Source: DATCMA01 sp036563645
Lineage (GTDB): Bacteria > Actinomycetota > Actinomycetes > Mycobacteriales > Micromonosporaceae
Direction of reading: 5' to 3'
DNA: 64,000 nucleotides
NCBI GenBank assembly: GCA_036563645.1
Contig: DATCMA010000062.1
Coordinates: forward strand, 9,892 to 73,891
The notes under the pieces are model-generated. The model was given only the letters and a program-made list of their open reading frames with translations, did no database searches and was not told where the DNA came from. Positions within the stretch are counted from its first letter, which is position 1, and every line of letters begins with the position of its first letter. Positions 1-9,226 of this stretch are shown piece after piece. The position numbers and the translations under genes were made by a program.

Positions 1-1
1 G

Positions 2-775
2 CTGAGCTCGCCCGCGGCGTCCGCTGATTCGCACGATCCCCTGGCGCGGCTGCTCGCCGCCGCAGCGGCCCCGCCCCAGCCGCACGAGCTCGCGGGGGAG
101 GAAGCGGCGGTGGAGGCGTTCCGCCGCGCCCAGCACGCCCCATCCCCCGCGCGGCCCGTCGCCCCGTCCCGGGGGCGACCGCTCGCCGTCGCTACGCTCG
201 CCGTTGCCGCGGTCGCGCTCACCGCGACCGCGGGCATCGCGGTGGCCGCCGGCCGCCTCGGCGACGGCCGGCCGGCCCCGTCGAGCCCGGCCACGTCAGC
301 GGCGACGACCGCGCCGGCGGTCCCTCCCGCCGCGCCCGCCACCCCGACCGGTCCGCTGGTCGGCGATCCGGCGGAGACTGCGCCGACGTCGGAGGAGGTG
401 GCGGAGTTGTGCCACGCCTACCTCACCGCCGAGCGCTCTGACGGTCCGCGCGAGGGGGCGGCGTTCCACAGACTCATTGAGCTCGCCGGCGGCGAGGACG
501 ACGTCGGCCGGTACTGCGCGCGGGCGCTGGCCACGCCGACGGGGCGGCCGTCGCCTCGGGGACTGTCGACGTCAGCCGAGGCAGGAGGTGATTCCTCGAA
601 CCGTGGGCCCCGCGGGCGAGGCGTCACCCCGCCGGGCCACGGCGGCACCCCGCCAGGGTTGGGGGGCACCCCGCCGGGGAAGGGCGGCACTCCACCGGGG
701 CTCGGTGGCACCCCGCCAGGTCACGGCGGTGACGTGCCAGGGCGTGGGCGCGGCATCGGCGGACGCCCGTCGTGA
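2..775 (+). CDS. Partial membrane-anchored hypothetical protein with Gly-Pro repeat tail (5' end missing)
   Basis: The reading frame is already open at base 2, so the true start lies before the window; a GTG at 110 is only an internal candidate. The N-terminal part is Ala/Pro/Glu-rich (PLARLLAAAA, then ELAGEEAAVEAFRRA), followed by one strong transmembrane segment coded at about 185-250, an Ala/Pro/Thr linker, a short folded stretch with two Cys (ELCHAYL, DVGRYCAR), and a C-terminal tail of 7-residue GGTPPGx repeats. This layout recalls poorly characterised actinobacterial proteins encoded next to ECF sigma factors, where the N-terminus would be cytoplasmic and the tail outside. That comparison is from memory and the upstream gene is not visible. 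Function unknown. Confidence 0.6.
   Translation: MSSPAASADSHDPLARLLAAAAAPPQPHELAGEEAAVEAFRRAQHAPSPARPVAPSRGRPLAVATLAVAAVALTATAGIAVAAGRLGDGRPAPSSPATSAATTAPAVPPAAPATPTGPLVGDPAETAPTSEEVAELCHAYLTAERSDGPREGAAFHRLIELAGGEDDVGRYCARALATPTGRPSPRGLSTSAEAGGDSSNRGPRGRGVTPPGHGGTPPGLGGTPPGKGGTPPGLGGTPPGHGGDVPGRGRGIGGRPS
630..735 (+). repeat. In-frame 21-bp tandem repeats coding GGTPPGx
   Basis: About five imperfect 21-bp units encode G-H/L/K-G-G-T-P-P in tandem near the C-terminus of the first gene. The variable residue alternates H, L, K, L, H. The reading frame is kept throughout, so this is a coding repeat, not an intergenic element. Such low-complexity tails usually act as flexible or wall-spanning segments. 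Confidence 0.75.
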
Positions 776-812
776 GCGCCCGCCGATGCCAGTCGTCAGG
801 GCGTGATGCGGG

Positions 813-1553
813 TCAGTGGGCGTAGCCGCGGCCTGCCATCCAGGTCGCCATGTCGATGGTGCTGATCCAGTAGGTGTGGGGGCCGACTCCTGAGGGGTCG
901 GCTACCTGCACCTGACGGCCCTCGTCGGCGTAACCGACGATCGTGACGTAGTGCCCACCGGGGTAATCCCGCCAATAGCCCGAGTTGTCCGTCGCGCCAC
1001 CCACGATGTTCGCGACGATCACCCGGCCCGCGGTGAGAGACCGCACCACGTCGGCCTGCAGCCGGTCCATCTCCGCGGGCGTCGCGGTCGGGCCGGGGAT
1101 CTCCCGCACCTGGTAGGTGTCGCGGCCGACGACGTCGTTGAGCACCCGGGCGATGTCGTGGCTGGAGTCCGTGCCGTTGACGGTCGTGCCGAGCCGTCGC
1201 GCCAGGTCGTCCTGGTCCAGGGTGTAACCCTGCGCGGAGAGGGCAATACGCGTCGAGGCGGGTCCGCAGTAGTAGAAGTTCGGCTGGTATTCGAAGTCGT
1301 AGCGCAGGGTCAGCTCCGCCGGCGGGCGAGACGCCACGGCGCTGGCGACGGCGACGATTGTCGGGCGCTCGACCCGCGTCATCGGCGCGTCGGGGAGCAG
1401 GCCCCCGAGGGTGCCGCCAATGGCGAGCAACGCGACCGAGGCGAGCGACGCCGAATCGAGCCGGACATGCGCCAGCCGAGTGACGAATGCGCGTGCGAAT
1501 GGAAATTCCACAGTGAAAACTCCAGTGCCGTGTCGACGCTGCGTAGGCGTCAT
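813..1553 (-). CDS. Secreted C39-like (papain-fold) cysteine peptidase
   Basis: This 246-aa protein has an N-terminal hydrophobic segment (about residues 34-52) fitting a signal peptide or anchor, then a Peptidase_C39_2-type domain. The catalytic set is visible: Cys96 in FYYCGPAS, His201 in GGHYVTIVGY and Asp219 in VADPSG. The family contains bacteriocin-leader peptidases and many secreted peptidases of unknown substrate in actinomycetes. Here it stands alone, convergent with the preceding gene and not fused to an ABC transporter, so a leader-peptidase role is not supported by context. The ATG at 1553 has no strong ribosome-binding site, so a later start is possible. Substrate unknown. Confidence 0.75.
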   Translation of the reverse strand: MTPTQRRHGTGVFTVEFPFARAFVTRLAHVRLDSASLASVALLAIGGTLGGLLPDAPMTRVERPTIVAVASAVASRPPAELTLRYDFEYQPNFYYCGPASTRIALSAQGYTLDQDDLARRLGTTVNGTDSSHDIARVLNDVVGRDTYQVREIPGPTATPAEMDRLQADVVRSLTAGRVIVANIVGGATDNSGYWRDYPGGHYVTIVGYADEGRQVQVADPSGVGPHTYWISTIDMATWMAGRGYAH

Positions 1554-2219
1554 CGGTCATGGCCAGGTCATCCGGCGCACGCGGGCCGCGGACGACGCGG
1601 CGATGCGGCACGAGGCCATGGGGAAACCCACGAGGCCATGGGGAATGAACCGCGGCGCCGGTGACAGTGCGAATTGACGTCAGTGGACACCGGTGAGGTG
1701 AGGACGAGACCGGTGTGACCCGTCGCGATTAGGTCGGGGTGGCCACGAGTCGGCGCTGCACGACATGTCTCCTTTCCACAACCGCTGACCGGGTTAGCTG
1801 ACGGGTTCGGGCGGGAAAGGCGCCCTACCGCGGGACAGCCCGCGGATTCACCCCATGTGAGGTGGGTCCCCGGCTCGTGTGCACGATTAAGCGGGTCCGA
1901 TCCGGTGAGGACTCATCGGGCCGGACAGAGATCGACCGTACTGGCCACTCCGGGCCGCGCAAACTGTTCGGCGGCCATTGCGATGTATCGCACGCGCATC
2001 CGCCCCCAGAGGGCCTCATCGGCGTCGCCGCGCCCACGAACAGGGCGAATGGGACGAGGTGTGTGGGGCGTGACCACGTGGCGGCGCGCCGCACCACCCG
2101 CGGCGCATCGGGCAACCCAGGCGTATCAGTGAGGAGAGAGAGGGAGACGGCCTGTCTGTCGCGGGGATGGTCCGCGCGATACGTCGCGGCGGGAGACAGC
2201 CCGCCCGCGCCCTGGCTGA
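1554..2219. other. Gene-free interval
   Basis: This stretch lies between the C39 peptidase start and the end of the siderophore ABC operon. Open frames on either strand here have no recognisable domain, no convincing ribosome-binding site and actinomycete-atypical composition. A short direct repeat (CACGAGGCCATGGGGA, twice near 1610-1645) is present. I see no RNA gene or clear terminator. Confidence 0.5.
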
Positions 2220-3098
2220 TCAGGCCGCTGACCTGTTGGCGGCGCCGAGAGCCGTGGCCCTGCGGGACGTGTGGTGCCGACCGGCCACCGGAACAACCAG
2301 CGGTGTCCCGGTCTCGGGGTCGTCGAGCACCCGGCAGCGAATCCCGAACACCCGTTCGACCAACTCCTCGGTCACCACGCTGCGCGGATCCCCCTCGGCC
2401 ACCACGGCGCCGTCGCGCATCGCGATGAGGTGGGTGGCGTATCGGGCGGCCTGGTTGAGGTCGTGCAACACCGCCACCAGGGTGCGGCCCTCTTCCGCGT
2501 GCAGGCGGGCACACAATTCAAGAATCTCGATCTGATGGGCGATGTCCAGGTACGTCGTCGGCTCGTCGAGGAGCAGCAGCGGCGTCTGCTGCGCGAGCGC
2601 CATCGCGATCCACACCCGCTGCCGCTGCCCGCCGGACAGTTCGTCGACGTACGCCTCGGCCAGGTCGGCCACGCCGGTGGCCGCCATCGCCTCCTGGACG
2701 ACGCGCTCATCCTCCTCAGACCATTGCCGCAGCAAGCCCTGGTGGGGGTAGCGTCCCCGCGCGACCAAGTCCGCGACGGTGATCCCGTCGGGCGCGATCG
2801 CCGACTGCGGCAACAGCCCCAGGGTACGGGCGACCGTCCGCGCCGGCAGGCCGTGGATGTCCCGCCCGTCGAGCAGCACAGTGCCGCGGCGGGGCCGCAG
2901 CGCACGGGCGAGTGCCCGCAACAAGGTGGACTTGCCGCAGGCGTTCGGGCCGATGATGACGGTGAACGACCGGTCGGGGATCGACACGGACAGGTCTTGG
3001 GCGATGATTCGCTCCTGGTAGCCCAGCGTGAGCGTGACGCCGCTCAGCCGGCTCGCGGCTCCGGTGGACTCCGTGTCGGTGAGGGGTGCGGTGCTCAC
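2220..3098 (-). CDS. Ferric-siderophore ABC transporter ATPase (FecE/FepC family)
   Basis: This 292-aa cytoplasmic ATPase energises ferric-siderophore import. Motifs: Walker A GPNACGKST (residues 50-58), signature LSGGQRQR, Walker B LLLLDEP and the switch His in LHDLNQAARYA. The reading frame extends upstream to 3134, but that would overlap the permease by 40 nt. The GTG at 3098 overlaps the permease stop as GTGA, the usual coupled arrangement, so I use it. It is last in a three-gene operon after two FecCD permeases. The operon is divergent from the binding lipoprotein and desABCD and shares an iron-box promoter with them, which supports a role in ferrioxamine uptake. Confidence 0.93.
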   Translation of the reverse strand: MSTAPLTDTESTGAASRLSGVTLTLGYQERIIAQDLSVSIPDRSFTVIIGPNACGKSTLLRALARALRPRRGTVLLDGRDIHGLPARTVARTLGLLPQSAIAPDGITVADLVARGRYPHQGLLRQWSEEDERVVQEAMAATGVADLAEAYVDELSGGQRQRVWIAMALAQQTPLLLLDEPTTYLDIAHQIEILELCARLHAEEGRTLVAVLHDLNQAARYATHLIAMRDGAVVAEGDPRSVVTEELVERVFGIRCRVLDDPETGTPLVVPVAGRHHTSRRATALGAANRSAA

Positions 3099-4129
3099 AG
3101 GCGGTTCGCCTTTCGTTCCGTTCGAAGCAGCCACGTCAGGTAGATCCCGCCGAGCAGGCCGGTGACGACGCCGACGGGAAGCAGCCGGTCAGGCACGATG
3201 CGCTGGCTGACGAAGTCGGCGGCGACGAGCAGAGCCGCGCCGAGACACAGCGACGCCAGCAGGTTGGGGCCTGGTGCGCGCGTCAAGCGCCGGGCGACCT
3301 GGGGCGCGATGAGCGCGACGAACGAGACGGGTCCGGCGGTCGCCGCCGCGGCCGCGCTGAGCACGACGGCCGAGACGAGGGCCGTCAGGCGGACGAGGTC
3401 GCGGCGTACGCCGAGCCCACCCGCGAGGTCGTCGCCCATTTCGAGCATGTGCAGCGGGCGAGCGCAGGTGAGGAGGATGACCGGTGCGGTCACGGCGAGC
3501 GCGACGGCGAGCGGGAGGACGTCCTCCCAGCCGCGCCCGTCCACGCTTCCGGTCAGCCACAGCATGGCGCGGGCCGCCTCGATGATGTTGGCTCGGGTGA
3601 TCAGGTAACCGTTGACGCCGGTGAGGAGTGCGGCGACGCCGATACCGACCAGCACCAGGCGGTAGCCGTGGAGCCCGTGTCGCCAGGCGAGCACGTAGAT
3701 CAGCGCCCCAGTGGCCAGCCCACCGATGACCGCGCCGCTGGCGACCGCCGCGGTCTCCGCGCCGACCAGCACGATCATGGTGAGCGCGCCAGTGGCGGCG
3801 CCTTGGGTGACGCCGAGCAGATCCGGGCTCGCGAGGGGGTTGCGGATCAAGGACTGGAACACCGCGCCGGCGAGGGCGAGCGCGGCGCCGACCAGTAGGG
3901 CGGCGGCGACCCGGGGCAGCCGGAGTTCGCGCACGATGAAGACGTCGGTCGCCGGCGCGGTGCCGGTGAGCGCGCGGATGACCTCGCCGGGGGTCATCGG
4001 GTAGTCGCCGGTGCCGATGCTCGCTCCGGCGACGGTGACCGCGACGATCACACACGCGACCCCGACCGCCACCGCCCGGGGACGCAGCCGCAGCGACCAG
4101 GGGCCGCGGCGCAGGACAACCGATCTCAT
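3095..4129 (-). CDS. Ferric-siderophore ABC transporter permease 2 (FecCD family)
   Basis: A 344-aa polytopic membrane protein of the FecCD/BtuC family, with about nine to ten hydrophobic segments and the family signature LPRVAAALLVGAALALAG followed by FQSLIRNPLASPDLLG. It should pair with the upstream permease to form the transmembrane channel for the ferric-siderophore complex. The frame is open to 4318, but the ATG at 4129 overlaps the upstream stop as ATGA, giving a normal family length. The longer N-terminus would be Arg/Gly-rich and unlike the family. Confidence 0.93.
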   Translation of the reverse strand: MRSVVLRRGPWSLRLRPRAVAVGVACVIVAVTVAGASIGTGDYPMTPGEVIRALTGTAPATDVFIVRELRLPRVAAALLVGAALALAGAVFQSLIRNPLASPDLLGVTQGAATGALTMIVLVGAETAAVASGAVIGGLATGALIYVLAWRHGLHGYRLVLVGIGVAALLTGVNGYLITRANIIEAARAMLWLTGSVDGRGWEDVLPLAVALAVTAPVILLTCARPLHMLEMGDDLAGGLGVRRDLVRLTALVSAVVLSAAAAATAGPVSFVALIAPQVARRLTRAPGPNLLASLCLGAALLVAADFVSQRIVPDRLLPVGVVTGLLGGIYLTWLLRTERKANRL

Positions 4130-5208
4130 GTTGTGGCCCACCGCAACCGACGCACCGCCCAGATGAAGAACGCCCCGCCAAGGACCGCCGTGGCCACCCC
4201 GACCTGGATCTCCGCGGGGCGCGCCGCGACCCGCCCGACGATGTCGGCGCCGAGCAGGGTGATCGGGCCGAGGAGAGCACAGTACGGCAGCGACCACCGC
4301 AGGTCCGGACCGGTCCATACCCGCGCGAGGTGCGGCACGAGCAACCCGATGAAGGAGATCGGCCCGCAGGCGGCGGTCGCGGCGCCGCAGAGCAGGGTGA
4401 TCGCGACGATGCTCGCGATCCGGATCCGAATCGGGTGGGCTCCGAGGGACCGCGCCGAGTCGTCACCGAGCGCCAGCGCGTTGAGCGGCCGGGCGAGCGC
4501 GAGCGCGAGCACCAAGCCGGCCACGACGAACGCCACGATGGCGGTGACCGTCTGCGGCCGTGCGGCCGCCAGGGAACCCACCGTCCAGAACCGCACCCGA
4601 TCCAGGGTGGCGGTGTCGAGAACCTCCACCGCGGTGACGTAGGCGTACATCGCGGCGTTGAGCGCGGCGCCGGCGAGCACGATGCGCACCGGTGTGGCGG
4701 CGCGGCCCCCGCTGACTGTCCACACGAGAGCGGTGACGAGCACCGCACCGACGAAGGCGAACCAGATGTAGCTGCGGGTCGAGGTGACCCCGAACAGCGC
4801 GATAGCGGTCACCACGGCCGCGGCTGCCCCGGAGTTGATGCCGAGCAGCCCGGGGTCGGCGACCGGGTTGCGTGTGACGGATTGCATAAGAGCGCCGGCG
4901 ACGCCGAGGGCGGCCCCGACGAGCAGCCCCAGCAGCGTGCGCGGCAGCCGCATCTGCCGAACGATGGCGTACGCCGGGGAATCCTCGTCGACGAGTCCGT
5001 GCCAGACCTCGGTCAGCGGTAGTGACCGCGCGCCGACGGCCAAGCTGAGGACCACCACGGCGAGGAGCAGGCAGCACGCGACGACCAGCCCAACGGCGCG
5101 GCCCCGGTTACGGCGCGGACGCGAATCAGGCCCGGGAGGCGCCGTCTGCCCGGGAGGATGCGATGCGGGCGCCGGTCGTTCGGCGATCCGCGGTGGGTGC
5201 GACGTCAC
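4126..5208 (-). CDS. Ferric-siderophore ABC transporter permease 1 (FecCD family)
   Basis: A 360-aa membrane protein, first gene of the importer operon. A Pro-rich cytoplasmic N-terminus of about 35 residues precedes the first membrane segment (VGLVVACCLLLAVVVLSLAV). The FecCD signature LPRTLLGLLVGAALGVAG and MQSVTRNPVADPGLLG are clear, as is the conserved GPISFIGLLVPHLAR cytoplasmic loop that contacts the ATPase. The operon promoter lies in the 124-bp gap to the divergent binding-protein gene, where an iron box is present, so expression should rise under iron limitation. Confidence 0.93.
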   Translation of the reverse strand: MTSHPPRIAERPAPASHPPGQTAPPGPDSRPRRNRGRAVGLVVACCLLLAVVVLSLAVGARSLPLTEVWHGLVDEDSPAYAIVRQMRLPRTLLGLLVGAALGVAGALMQSVTRNPVADPGLLGINSGAAAAVVTAIALFGVTSTRSYIWFAFVGAVLVTALVWTVSGGRAATPVRIVLAGAALNAAMYAYVTAVEVLDTATLDRVRFWTVGSLAAARPQTVTAIVAFVVAGLVLALALARPLNALALGDDSARSLGAHPIRIRIASIVAITLLCGAATAACGPISFIGLLVPHLARVWTGPDLRWSLPYCALLGPITLLGADIVGRVAARPAEIQVGVATAVLGGAFFIWAVRRLRWATT

Positions 5209-5238
5209 GGGGAACTCCGGTGGACACGCGGGAACCGC

Positions 5239-5267
5239 TTGACAGTTAGGATTTAGGTAAGGCTAAC
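5239..5267 (+). promoter_or_regulatory. Likely promoter of the binding protein-desABCD operon
   Basis: A perfect -35 box TTGACA (5239-5244) is followed after 17 nt by GCTAAC (5262-5267), a weak -10. The -10 lies inside the iron box, so a DtxR-type repressor bound there would block RNA polymerase. Confidence 0.55.
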
Positions 5268-5271
5268 CTTT
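5253..5271. promoter_or_regulatory. DtxR/DmdR1-type iron box between divergent importer and des operons
   Basis: The 19-bp sequence TTAGGTAAGGCTAACCTTT closely matches the DtxR/IdeR/DmdR1 operator consensus TTAGGTTAGGCTAACCTAA (consensus from memory), with three mismatches. It sits in the only intergenic space shared by the permease operon (minus strand) and the binding protein-desABCD operon (plus strand), so one iron-loaded repressor could control both synthesis and uptake. Confidence 0.88.
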
Positions 5272-5331
5272 CTGGGCCGTAACCGCGCAAGTACCTCGGA
5301 AATCCACCTCACATGTGACGGAGGCATCACC

Positions 5332-6357
5332 ATGCCGACCTTCTCGTCTGCCCGCTTCACGCGGCGCGGGCTGCTGGCTGCCGGCGGCGCCGTCGGCCTC
5401 GCCGCGCTACTGGCCGCGTGCGGCGGCGAGGACAAGAAGAACGACGACAAGGCGTCCGCGTCAGGGGAGTGGACGTTCACCGACGACCGCAACAAGACCG
5501 TGAAGCTCGAATCGCGGCCGGAGCGGGTGGTCGCCTACATCGGTACCGCCGCCGCGCTGCACGACTTCGGCATCGCCGACCGGATTGTCGGAGTCTTCGG
5601 GCCGACGAAGAAGGCCGACGGCAGCCCGGACACGCAGGCCGGAGACCTCGACATCACCAAGGTCGAGATCCTCGGCAACGCGTGGGGCGAGTTCAACGTG
5701 GAGAAATACGCCTCGCTGCGCCCACAGTTGCTCATCACCCACATGTACGAGGCGGACGCCCTGTGGTACGTGCCGGACGAGAGCAAGGACAAGATCGAGC
5801 AGCTGGCGCCGACGATCGGCCTCAGCGTCGCCCGGGTGTCACTGCGCACGGTCCTCGACCGGTACGCCGAGCTGGCGCGGTTGCTCGGCGCGGACCTGAA
5901 CTCGGAGCTCGTCACCACCGCCAAGAACCGGTTCGACCAGGCCGTGGAGGCGCTGCGGAAGGCGGCCTCGGAGAACAAGGGCATTCGGGTGATGGCCGCC
6001 TCGGCCGCGGAGGACATGTTCTACGTGTCCGACCCGAAGGTGTACCCCGACCTGAGCTTCTACCAGGAGCTCGGGGTCGAGTTCGTCGTCCCCGACAACG
6101 TCACCGGCGGGTACTTCGAGCACCTCAGCTGGGAGAACGCCGACAAGTACCAGGCCGACCTCATCCTGCTGGACAACCGCACCCAGGCCCTGCAGCCGAA
6201 GGACCTGGAGGACAAGCCGACCTGGAAGAAGCTTCCGGCGGTACAGAACAACCAGATCGTGCCGTGGCTGAGCGAGCCGCGCTTCAGCTACACCGGCTGT
6301 GCCCCGCAGATTGAGGAGCTTGCCAAGGCATTGAGCAGCGCCAAGCGCGCGAGCTGA
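5332..6357 (+). CDS. Siderophore-binding lipoprotein of ABC importer (Peripla_BP_2 / FecB-like)
   Basis: A 341-aa exported lipoprotein. The N-terminus has a twin-arginine-like stretch (TRRGLLAAGG, Arg11-Arg12), a hydrophobic core and a lipobox ending LAAC with Cys30 as the predicted lipidated residue. The mature part is a periplasmic-binding-protein fold typical of ferric-siderophore receptors (SRPERVVAY near the start, LLITHMYEAD in the middle). An SD (ACGGAGG) precedes the ATG. The gene is immediately upstream of desA on the same strand with no terminator between, equivalent in place to the desE lipoprotein gene of Streptomyces, so its ligand is predicted to be ferrioxamine. Confidence 0.92.
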   Translation: MPTFSSARFTRRGLLAAGGAVGLAALLAACGGEDKKNDDKASASGEWTFTDDRNKTVKLESRPERVVAYIGTAAALHDFGIADRIVGVFGPTKKADGSPDTQAGDLDITKVEILGNAWGEFNVEKYASLRPQLLITHMYEADALWYVPDESKDKIEQLAPTIGLSVARVSLRTVLDRYAELARLLGADLNSELVTTAKNRFDQAVEALRKAASENKGIRVMAASAAEDMFYVSDPKVYPDLSFYQELGVEFVVPDNVTGGYFEHLSWENADKYQADLILLDNRTQALQPKDLEDKPTWKKLPAVQNNQIVPWLSEPRFSYTGCAPQIEELAKALSSAKRAS

Positions 6358-6387
6358 CACGCACTACCGGCTAGGGGAGGCCCGGAT

Positions 6388-7926
6388 ATGACAGTGCGCG
6401 AGCAGCACCGCGAGCTTGACGACGTTGGTGTCGACGACGCAGGAGGCTCGCTGGCCCTGGCGTACCGCGTGCACCTGCTCACTGGCGAGAACGCCGAGCG
6501 CTACCGCGACTGGGTGAGCGCCGGGGTGGATCGGGTCGTCAACCGTCTCATCGGATGCAAGCAGCCGTTCACCGGCATCACGCCGGAGCAGCTTGCCCCA
6601 GATATCGCCGCGGTGGACCTCGACACCCCGCTCGGCGACGTGACCGCCGCGCTCAACGAGCTGGAACAGGTGTACTTGCGGGACGCGGTGTGGTTCCACC
6701 ACCCGCGGTATCTCGCCCATCTCAACTGCCCCGTGGTGATCCCGGCGGTGCTCGGAGAGACCGTGCTCAGCGCGGTCAACTCCTCCATGGACACGTGGGA
6801 TCAGAGCGCGGGGGCGACCTTCATCGAACGTCGACTCATCGAGTGGACCGCGGCGCGGATCGGACTGGGGCCCAACGCCGACGGCGTGTTCACGAGTGGT
6901 GGCACCCAGTCGAACCTCCACGCGCTGCTCCTCGCGCGGGAGGAGACGTGCCAGCGCCGGCAGCGGTGTGGGGAGAAGCGCGTCGACGTCCTTCCGCGGC
7001 TGCGTGTCTTCGCCTCGGAGTGCGCGCATTTCAGCGTGACCAAGGGCGCGCGGTTGCTGGGGCTCGCCGACGACGCGGTCGTCTCGATCCCGTGCGACCG
7101 GGAGCGGCAGATGCGGCCTGAAGCGCTTGCGGACGCGCTGGAGCGATGCGTGCGCGATGGCCTGATCCCGATGGCGGTCGTCGCCACCGCTGGCACCACC
7201 GACTTCGGCAGCATCGACCCGCTACCGGCGATTGCCGACCACTGTCGACGGTGGGGAGTGTGGCTGCACGTCGATGCCGCCTATGGCTGCGGGCTGCTCG
7301 TGTCCCGCCGTCGGCACTTGCTCACCGGCATTGAGCACGCGGATTCCGTCACCGTCGACTTTCACAAGTCGTTCTTCCAGCCCGTCAGCTCGAGCGCGGT
7401 GATCGTGCGTGACCGGGCCACGCTCGCACACGTGACCTACCACGCCGACTATCTCAATCCCGAGCACGCGCACCTGCCTAACCAGGTCGACAAGAGCATC
7501 CAGACCACGCGGCGATTCGACGCGCTCAAGCTGTGGCTCACTTTGCGCGTCATGGGTGCGGAGGGGATCGGTGCGCTTTTTGACGTGGTGATTGACCGCG
7601 CGGCGCAAGCGTGGGAACTCCTGGACGCCGACCCCCGTTTCGAGGTGGTCGTCCGACCGCGACTGAGCACATTGGTCTTCCGTTACGTGCCCCCCTCGGA
7701 GGCGGTGCCGCCGGAGCGTATCGACCAGGCCAACCTGAGGGCACGGGCCGCGGTGATGGCCGCGGGAGAGGCGATGGTCGCGGCCACTGTGGTCGACGGG
7801 AGGCACTACCTGAAGTTCACTTTGCTCAATCCCTGCACCGAACTGCGTGACATCAGCGAGGTCCTCGACCGGATCGCCGATTACGCCCGCGGGTACCTGG
7901 GAGACAGCAGCCATGTCCACCCGTGA
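6388..7926 (+). CDS. desA: Lysine decarboxylase of desferrioxamine biosynthesis (PLP-dependent)
   Basis: A 512-aa group II PLP-dependent decarboxylase, predicted to convert L-lysine to cadaverine, the first step of desferrioxamine synthesis. The PLP lysine is Lys327 in VDFHKSFFQP, and HVDAAYGCGLL just before it supplies the cofactor-binding Asp and Ala. The N-terminal part has the substrate loop FHHPRYLAHLNCP. The start has a GGGGAGG ribosome-binding site. The stop overlaps the next gene by 14 nt. Context (hydroxylase, acyltransferase, NIS synthetase in order) makes the assignment firm. Confidence 0.95.
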   Translation: MTVREQHRELDDVGVDDAGGSLALAYRVHLLTGENAERYRDWVSAGVDRVVNRLIGCKQPFTGITPEQLAPDIAAVDLDTPLGDVTAALNELEQVYLRDAVWFHHPRYLAHLNCPVVIPAVLGETVLSAVNSSMDTWDQSAGATFIERRLIEWTAARIGLGPNADGVFTSGGTQSNLHALLLAREETCQRRQRCGEKRVDVLPRLRVFASECAHFSVTKGARLLGLADDAVVSIPCDRERQMRPEALADALERCVRDGLIPMAVVATAGTTDFGSIDPLPAIADHCRRWGVWLHVDAAYGCGLLVSRRRHLLTGIEHADSVTVDFHKSFFQPVSSSAVIVRDRATLAHVTYHADYLNPEHAHLPNQVDKSIQTTRRFDALKLWLTLRVMGAEGIGALFDVVIDRAAQAWELLDADPRFEVVVRPRLSTLVFRYVPPSEAVPPERIDQANLRARAAVMAAGEAMVAATVVDGRHYLKFTLLNPCTELRDISEVLDRIADYARGYLGDSSHVHP

Positions 7927-9226
7927 TGACACCTACGATTTCGTCGCCATTGGACTCGGCCCGTTCAATCTCGGTCTGGCGTGCCTGACCGCCCCGATTT
8001 CCGAGCTCAGAGGGGTGTTCCTTGAGCGTCGCGGGGACTTCGACTGGCACCCCGGAATGCTGATTCCGGGAACCACGCTGCAAACCCCTTTCATGTCGGA
8101 CTTGGTGACGCTCGCGGACCCCACCTCGCCGTTCTCGTTCCTCAACTACCTCAAGGAGAACGGCCGGCTCTACCGGTTCTACATCCGGGAGAACTTCTTC
8201 CCCGAGCGCATCGAATACCGTGACTACTGTCGCTGGGCGGCGAGCAAGCTCTCCACCATTCGGTTCAACCGACTGGTGACGCGCGTCGACTACGACAACG
8301 TCGACAAGGTGTATGTCGTGCGAGCGGAGCTGCCCGACGGGACGGTGGAGACCTACCGTGGGCGGCGGATCATCCTCGGCACCGGCACCGTGCCGTACGT
8401 GCCCGAGTGCGCGCGTGACCTTCGCGGCGATGTCCTGCACAGCGCCCGCTACCTCGAGGCGCGGGAGAGGCTGCTCGGCAAGAAGAGCATCACGATCATC
8501 GGCAGCGGGCAGAGCGCGGCCGAGATCTACTACGACCTCCTTCAGGAGATCGATCGGCACGAGTACCAGCTCACCTGGATCACCCGGTCGCCGCGGTTTT
8601 TCCCGCTGGAATACACCAAGCTGACCCTGGAGATGACCTCGCCGGATTACATCGACTACTTCCACGCGCTGCCGATGGAGGTGCGGGACCGTCTCGGGGC
8701 CAGCCAGGCGTGCCTCTACAAGGGAATCAACTCCAGCCTGATCAACGACATCTACGACCTGCTCTACCAGAAGAGCGTGAATGGCGCGCGGTGCCCGACC
8801 CGACTGATGACCAATACCGAACTCGTGCGCGCGGACTACGACGCCGCTGAGGACACCATCACGCTGGAGCTTCGCCAGTGGGAGCAAGGGCGCGGCTTCA
8901 CCCTCACCACCCACGCGCTCGTCCTCGCCACCGGCTACCGCTACGAGGAGCCGGCGTTCCTCGCCCCCATCACCAACCGGATCCTGCGGGACGAACGCGG
9001 TCGGTTCGCGGTGCGGCGCAACTACAGCATCGACATCAACGGCAACGAGATTTACGTGCAGAACGCCGAGCTGCACACCCACAGCATCACCGCACCGGAC
9101 CTCGGCATGGCGGCCTACCGCAACTCGTGGCTCATTCGGGAAATGCTCGGCTACGAGTACTACCCGATTGAGAAGTCCATCGCCTTCCAGGAGTTCGGCG
9201 CGCCCACGGAGGCGGTGTCCGCGTGA
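7913..9226 (+). CDS. desB: Cadaverine N-monooxygenase
   Basis: A 437-aa FAD- and NADPH-dependent N-hydroxylase of the lysine/ornithine monooxygenase family, predicted to make N-hydroxycadaverine. The FAD motif GLGPFNLGLA lies at the N-terminus, the NADPH motif GSGQSAAEIY starts at Gly197, and the family C-terminal signature ATGYRYEEPAFL follows. I use ATG 7913 because MSTRDDTYDFVAIGLGP is the standard family N-terminus; the frame is open further upstream but that part overlaps desA. It ends with a 4-nt overlap to desC. Confidence 0.95.
   Translation: MSTRDDTYDFVAIGLGPFNLGLACLTAPISELRGVFLERRGDFDWHPGMLIPGTTLQTPFMSDLVTLADPTSPFSFLNYLKENGRLYRFYIRENFFPERIEYRDYCRWAASKLSTIRFNRLVTRVDYDNVDKVYVVRAELPDGTVETYRGRRIILGTGTVPYVPECARDLRGDVLHSARYLEARERLLGKKSITIIGSGQSAAEIYYDLLQEIDRHEYQLTWITRSPRFFPLEYTKLTLEMTSPDYIDYFHALPMEVRDRLGASQACLYKGINSSLINDIYDLLYQKSVNGARCPTRLMTNTELVRADYDAAEDTITLELRQWEQGRGFTLTTHALVLATGYRYEEPAFLAPITNRILRDERGRFAVRRNYSIDINGNEIYVQNAELHTHSITAPDLGMAAYRNSWLIREMLGYEYYPIEKSIAFQEFGAPTEAVSA

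Noticed and set aside
1610..1645. Direct repeat CACGAGGCCATGGGGA, considered as an attachment site or mobile-element end
   Set aside because: The two copies are nearly adjacent, with no integrase, transposase or tRNA nearby. It looks like a small local duplication.
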